NCBI GenBank assembly: GCA_023228705.1
Contig: JALOAS010000003.1
Location: 13,113-77,112, forward strand
Reading direction: 5' to 3'
Length of the DNA: 64,000 nt
From: Ottowia sp.
GTDB taxonomy: Bacteria; Pseudomonadota; Gammaproteobacteria; Burkholderiales; Burkholderiaceae_C
The notes beneath the pieces were generated by a model, which saw nothing but the letters and a program-made list of their open reading frames with translations, did not search any database and had not been told where the DNA came from. The position numbers and the translations under genes are program-made. Positions 60,422 through 64,000 of this stretch are shown one piece after another (within the stretch, counting starts at the first letter, position 1; the number at the start of each line of letters is the position of its first letter).

Positions 60422-62835
60422 GCGCGTCATTTGCCAGGGGGCCGTACATAGGCCGCAGCATCGCCAGGCGTCCCGAGCTGCTGCGCTTCATCAAGGGACA
60501 GGGCCGCTACGTGGACGACATGGCGCTGCCGCACATGCTGCACGCGGTGGTACTGCGCAGCCCGCATGCGCACGCGCGCATCGTGGGCATCGATGCATCG
60601 CAGGCAAGGCAGGCGCACGGCGTCGCCGCCGTCATCACCGCCAGCGATATCGGCCACCACCTGCGCCCGATTCCGGTGCGGCTCAACCCCTACAACACGC
60701 TGGATCCGTACCTGCAGCATCCACTGGCAACGGACCGGGTCCGCTACGTGGGCGAGCCCGTGGCGCTCATCATCGCGACCACGCCATACCTGGCCGAAGA
60801 TGCGCGAGACCTGGTCGAGGTGGAATTTGACCCGCTGCCGGTCATGGTCGACGCTGAGAGCGAGGCCGTGGAATGCCCGCTCTTTGACGCGGCTCAGGAC
60901 AATGTGGCGAGCCGGATGACTGCGGGCTTTGGCGACATAGACGCGGCGCTGGCCGAAGCGGACGAGATCATAGACTTTGATTTCCGCACCGGCCGCGACA
61001 GCGCGGTTCCCCTGGAAACGCGCGGCCTGCTCGCGCATTACGACGAGAGCAGCGAGCGGCTGGCGGTCTGGGGTGCTTCCAAGGTCGTGCACTTCAACCG
61101 CAGCGTGCTTGCGTCCATGCTCGACATGCCCGAGCACCGGATTCATCTCATCGAGCCGGACGTGGGCGGCGGCTTTGGCGCGCGCGGCGAGTTTTATCCC
61201 GAAGACTTTCTCATCCCCTTTGCCGCGCTGTCCCTGCGTCGCCCCGTCAAGTGGATAGAGGATCGCATGGAGCACCTGCTTGCGATCAACCACTCGCGGC
61301 AGCAAACGTACCGGATGAAGCTGGGCGTTGCCCGCGACGGCACGCTGCTGGGAATCCGGGTGGACCTGACCAACGACATGGGAGGCTACCTGCGCACGCA
61401 CGGAATCATTGTCCCGGAAATGTCGGCCGGCTTTTTCCCGGGGCCCTACCGGTGGCAGGCGTACCAGTGCAACGCCCGCGCCGTCATGACCAACAAGACG
61501 CCCACCGGCACGTACCGCTGCCCGGGGCGCTTTGAATGCAACAGCGCGCGCGAGCGCATCCTGGACGTGGCGGCAAACCGCCTGGGCATGGACCCCGTTG
61601 CGCTGCGCCGCAAGAACCTCATCCCGGCCGAGCTCATGCCGTATACCGTGGGAACGCGGGCGCTGGGCGAGGACGTGGTCTACGACAGCGGCGACTACCC
61701 TGCGGCGCTGGAGGAGGTGCTCCGCCTCTCCGGTTACGAAGCGCTCCGTGCAGCCGCTGCGCCGCAGGACGACCGCAAGATCCGGGGCGTTGGCGTGGGC
61801 TGCTTCACCGAGAAAACCGGCAAGGGACCCTTTGGCGGTGCGCGCGTGCTCGTTGATGCCACCGGCGGCGTGGAGGTGCGCACCGGCGCGTCCAGCCTGG
61901 GCCAGGGCCTGAAGACCAGCCTGGCGCAGATCGTCGCCGACGTGCTGACCGTTGATCCGCGCATCATCGAGGTGCGGCACGGGGATACCGACCTGATTCC
62001 GTTTGGCGTCGGCAGCTTTGCAAGCCGCGCCACCGTCATGGCCGGAAACGCCGCGCACCAGGCCGCAACGGCGATCCGGGATCGCGCGCTGGACGTCGTG
62101 GCCCGGGCCTGGAGCGTACCGGTGGACGCCGTTCATTTCGAGAACGGCGTTGCGCGCGGACCCGGCGCGCGCAGCATGACCCTGCGTGAAATCGCCAGCC
62201 GCTCCGGCCCCGCGCATTCGGGTGATCCGCAGGGCACGCTGGATGTCACGCGATATTTCAGGTCCGATCACATGGCGTATTCGCACGGTGCGGTGGTGGC
62301 GGAAGTGGAGCTGGACCGGCTGCTTGGCAAGGTCACGCCGCTGCGCCTGTGGGTTGTCTACGACGTGGGCACCGTGATCAATCCGGATATCGTTGCCGCG
62401 CAGGTGGAAGGCGGCGCGGCGCAGGCGGTGGGCGGCGCGTTCTTCGAGGAGTTCATCTATGACGAAGATGGGCAACTGCTCACGGGTTCTTTCATGGACT
62501 TCCTGCTGCCCACCGCCGACGTGGTTCCCTCCATGCAGCATCGTGACCTGCAGCTTTCTCCCTCGCCGTTGAACCCGCTGGGCGTCAAGGGCGCCGGTGA
62601 AGCTGGCGTGGCCGGGACCGGTGCGGCGCTGGCCAACGCCGTTGCCGACGCGCTGGGCAAGACCTGGGGCGACCAGGTCAACCAGTTGCCCATGACGCCG
62701 CAGCGGGTCTGGGCGTGGGCGGGACTGGACCATCACTCGGGAATGGATGGCAGGCAAACCGCGATTGATCAGCACCAAGCGACGCGATCCGCTCAGAAGC
62801 AATCGCAGGGTGCCACCGCCGAGGACATGAAATGA
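60418..62835 (+). CDS. Xanthine dehydrogenase-family molybdopterin-binding large subunit, second copy
   Basis: 805 residues, homologous to but clearly different from the first copy. Landmarks: RSIARRPELLRFIKGQGRYVDD, RYVGEPVALIIAT, EPDVGGGFGARGEFYPED, and catalytic Glu728 in KGAGEAG. The active-site loop is TYRCPGRFEC (365-374), placing a cysteine where CO dehydrogenase has its active-site Cys, but with PGR instead of SFR after it. Overlaps neighbours on both sides by four bases (ATGA). Only one FAD and one FeS gene are visible for the two large subunits. Confidence 0.93.
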   Translation: MSASFARGPYIGRSIARRPELLRFIKGQGRYVDDMALPHMLHAVVLRSPHAHARIVGIDASQARQAHGVAAVITASDIGHHLRPIPVRLNPYNTLDPYLQHPLATDRVRYVGEPVALIIATTPYLAEDARDLVEVEFDPLPVMVDAESEAVECPLFDAAQDNVASRMTAGFGDIDAALAEADEIIDFDFRTGRDSAVPLETRGLLAHYDESSERLAVWGASKVVHFNRSVLASMLDMPEHRIHLIEPDVGGGFGARGEFYPEDFLIPFAALSLRRPVKWIEDRMEHLLAINHSRQQTYRMKLGVARDGTLLGIRVDLTNDMGGYLRTHGIIVPEMSAGFFPGPYRWQAYQCNARAVMTNKTPTGTYRCPGRFECNSARERILDVAANRLGMDPVALRRKNLIPAELMPYTVGTRALGEDVVYDSGDYPAALEEVLRLSGYEALRAAAAPQDDRKIRGVGVGCFTEKTGKGPFGGARVLVDATGGVEVRTGASSLGQGLKTSLAQIVADVLTVDPRIIEVRHGDTDLIPFGVGSFASRATVMAGNAAHQAATAIRDRALDVVARAWSVPVDAVHFENGVARGPGARSMTLREIASRSGPAHSGDPQGTLDVTRYFRSDHMAYSHGAVVAEVELDRLLGKVTPLRLWVVYDVGTVINPDIVAAQVEGGAAQAVGGAFFEEFIYDEDGQLLTGSFMDFLLPTADVVPSMQHRDLQLSPSPLNPLGVKGAGEAGVAGTGAALANAVADALGKTWGDQVNQLPMTPQRVWAWAGLDHHSGMDGRQTAIDQHQATRSAQKQSQGATAEDMK

Positions 62836-63716
62836 AACCAGCACCGTTTGAATACCACGCACCCGAGACCGTCGATGAGGTGCTGGAGCTGCTTGACCAG
62901 CACGGCTTTGATGCCAAGATCCTTGCTGGCGGCCAGACGCTGGGCCCGCTCCTGAACATGCGCATGGCCGCGCCCGAGGTGCTGATTGATATCAATCGCG
63001 TCAAGGCGCTTGATTACCAGCGACACGAGGACGACGGCGGCCTGACATTGGGCGCCTTGACGCGGCAGAGCACGCTTGAGGACGATGCGCAGATGCCGCA
63101 GCGGCAACCGCTCATTGCGGCAGCAGAACCGGAAGTGGCACACCGGGCCATCCGCAATCGCGGTACGGTCGGTGGCAGCCTGGCGCATGCCGATCCAGCC
63201 GCTGAATGGCCGGGCCTGGCGGTTGCACTCGATGCCGAGCTGGTGCTGCAGCGCCACGGCGGCGCCTCGCGGACGATTGCGGCGCTGGACTTTTTCGAGG
63301 GTGCCCTGGCCACGGTGATCGAGCCCGAAGAAATGCTGACCGAAATCCGGATTCCGCCGTGGCGCAACACGTCGGGCTGGGGTTTCCATGAATTCAACCG
63401 AAGGCACGGCGACTTTGCGCTGGCCGGCGCCATGGTCCGCCTGGACCTTGCAGCCGATGGCGGATGCCGCGGCGTGGCCATCGCGCTCATAGGCGTTGAA
63501 GACACCCCCATCCGCGCCGGGGCGGCAGAGCAGTTTCTCCGCTCGCAGCGCGTTGACGATGCGGCGCTGCAGGAAGCAGCCAGGCGGGCGGCGGACAACG
63601 TGACGCCCATGCACGACATCCATGCCTCGGCCGACTACAGGCGCAGCCTGACCCGGACGCTGGCCTACCGTGCGCTGGCCGATGCGGCAGCGCGTGCAAC
63701 CCGCATCCCGTCGTGA
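62832..63716 (+). CDS. FAD-binding medium subunit of molybdenum hydroxylase (CoxM-like)
   Basis: 294-residue subunit transferring electrons from the iron-sulfur clusters to the acceptor. FAD-binding motifs AGGQTLGPLLNMRM (32-45) and IRNRGTVGGSLAHADPAAE are intact, and a CO-dehydrogenase flavoprotein C-terminal domain follows. Its start overlaps the end of the second large subunit (ATGA). Confidence 0.93.
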   Translation: MKPAPFEYHAPETVDEVLELLDQHGFDAKILAGGQTLGPLLNMRMAAPEVLIDINRVKALDYQRHEDDGGLTLGALTRQSTLEDDAQMPQRQPLIAAAEPEVAHRAIRNRGTVGGSLAHADPAAEWPGLAVALDAELVLQRHGGASRTIAALDFFEGALATVIEPEEMLTEIRIPPWRNTSGWGFHEFNRRHGDFALAGAMVRLDLAADGGCRGVAIALIGVEDTPIRAGAAEQFLRSQRVDDAALQEAARRAADNVTPMHDIHASADYRRSLTRTLAYRALADAAARATRIPS

Positions 63717-63742
63717 ATCATTGAGTCAACAAGGCCATTCAA

Positions 63743-64000
63743 ATGAACCCCAACGAACCAGATCGACGCATTGCGCACGTCAACGTGAACGTAAACGGCG
63801 TGGCCCATGAGCGCACGGTGGAAGCCCGAATGAGCGTCGCGGATTTTCTCAGGCACGAAATCGGGCTCACCGGAACGCATCTGGGATGCGAGCACGGCGT
63901 TTGCGGCGCCTGCACCATCCTGCTCGACGGAGCGCCCGCGCGCTCGTGCATCATGTACGCCGCGCAATTGGATGGTCACAGCATCACCACCGTGGAAGGC
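63743..64000 (+). CDS. 2Fe-2S small subunit of molybdenum hydroxylase (CoxS-like), 3' end outside window
   Basis: 86 codons visible, still open at the right edge. The N-terminal plant-ferredoxin-type domain has the cluster cysteines Cys49, Cys54, Cys57 and Cys69 in GCEHGVCGACTILLDG and ARSC. The second C-terminal [2Fe-2S] domain lies beyond the window. It begins 26 bases after the FAD subunit and completes the large-medium-small set. Confidence 0.92.
   Translation, partial: MNPNEPDRRIAHVNVNVNGVAHERTVEARMSVADFLRHEIGLTGTHLGCEHGVCGACTILLDGAPARSCIMYAAQLDGHSITTVEG

Overview
The window is a GC-rich chromosomal segment (roughly two thirds G+C by eye) of a betaproteobacterium, most likely Burkholderiales of the Alcaligenaceae/Bordetella type. 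This rests on gene order and protein character: rimP-nusA-infB-rbfA-truB-typA, smpB divergent from ratA-rnfH, guaB-guaA, dapA-bamC-metallo-hydrolase, and parE/parC close together. No rRNA, tRNA or CRISPR array was found. Taxonomy is inferred from the sequence alone.

Layout. 1-3.2 kb: 3' part of a PLP basic amino acid decarboxylase, a YdcH-like small protein and fabI. 3.2-11.8 kb: a YejABEF-type peptide importer whose binding-protein gene is separated from the permease/ATPase genes by a Kch-type K+ channel gene and an MscS-family gene. 11.8-20.2 kb: the translation/transcription operon rimP-nusA-infB-rbfA-truB-typA, preceded by a sigma70-like promoter and an intrinsic terminator/attenuator. 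20.3-25.6 kb: smpB, ratA-rnfH, a DUF4124 protein, guaB and guaA. The glutaminase domain of this GuaA has lost its catalytic cysteine.

25.6-31.8 kb is the accessory-looking part. It holds two direct copies of a ~170-bp element with 27-bp inverted arms around ridA, a 185-bp element with 19-bp terminal inverted repeats, and a 772-codon gene of visibly lower GC that fuses an NAD(P)H/FAD reductase to a patatin-like lipid hydrolase. Two 238-bp MITE-like elements follow, one of which has truncated a thioesterase gene inside a transport/amidase operon. 31.2-36.5 kb (minus strand) is that operon: livK-H-M-G-F, broken thioesterase, AtzG-like small protein, amidase. Together they probably import and hydrolyse an amide-type compound.

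37.0-42.9 kb: hydroxyproline epimerase, EamA exporter, isoprenylcysteine-methyltransferase-like membrane protein and a PutA lacking the DNA-binding domain, suggesting proline/hydroxyproline use. 42.9-48.1 kb: sirtuin, lipoprotein, metallo-beta-lactamase-fold hydrolase, bamC, dapA and a methyltransferase. 48.2-53.7 kb: topoisomerase IV genes parE and parC, with a BrnT/CopG-type toxin-antitoxin pair between them. 53.8-64 kb: a LysR regulator, a repeat-rich 530-bp gap, and a catabolic operon (CoA-transferase, crotonase, CoxG, two tandem molybdopterin subunits, FAD subunit, and a 2Fe-2S subunit running off the end). This operon probably activates and hydroxylates an unknown organic acid or heterocycle.

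The most unusual items are the reductase-patatin fusion, the GuaA with a pseudo-glutaminase domain, the MITE pair and its gene disruption, the two non-identical molybdenum subunits, and the toxin-antitoxin module between parE and parC.
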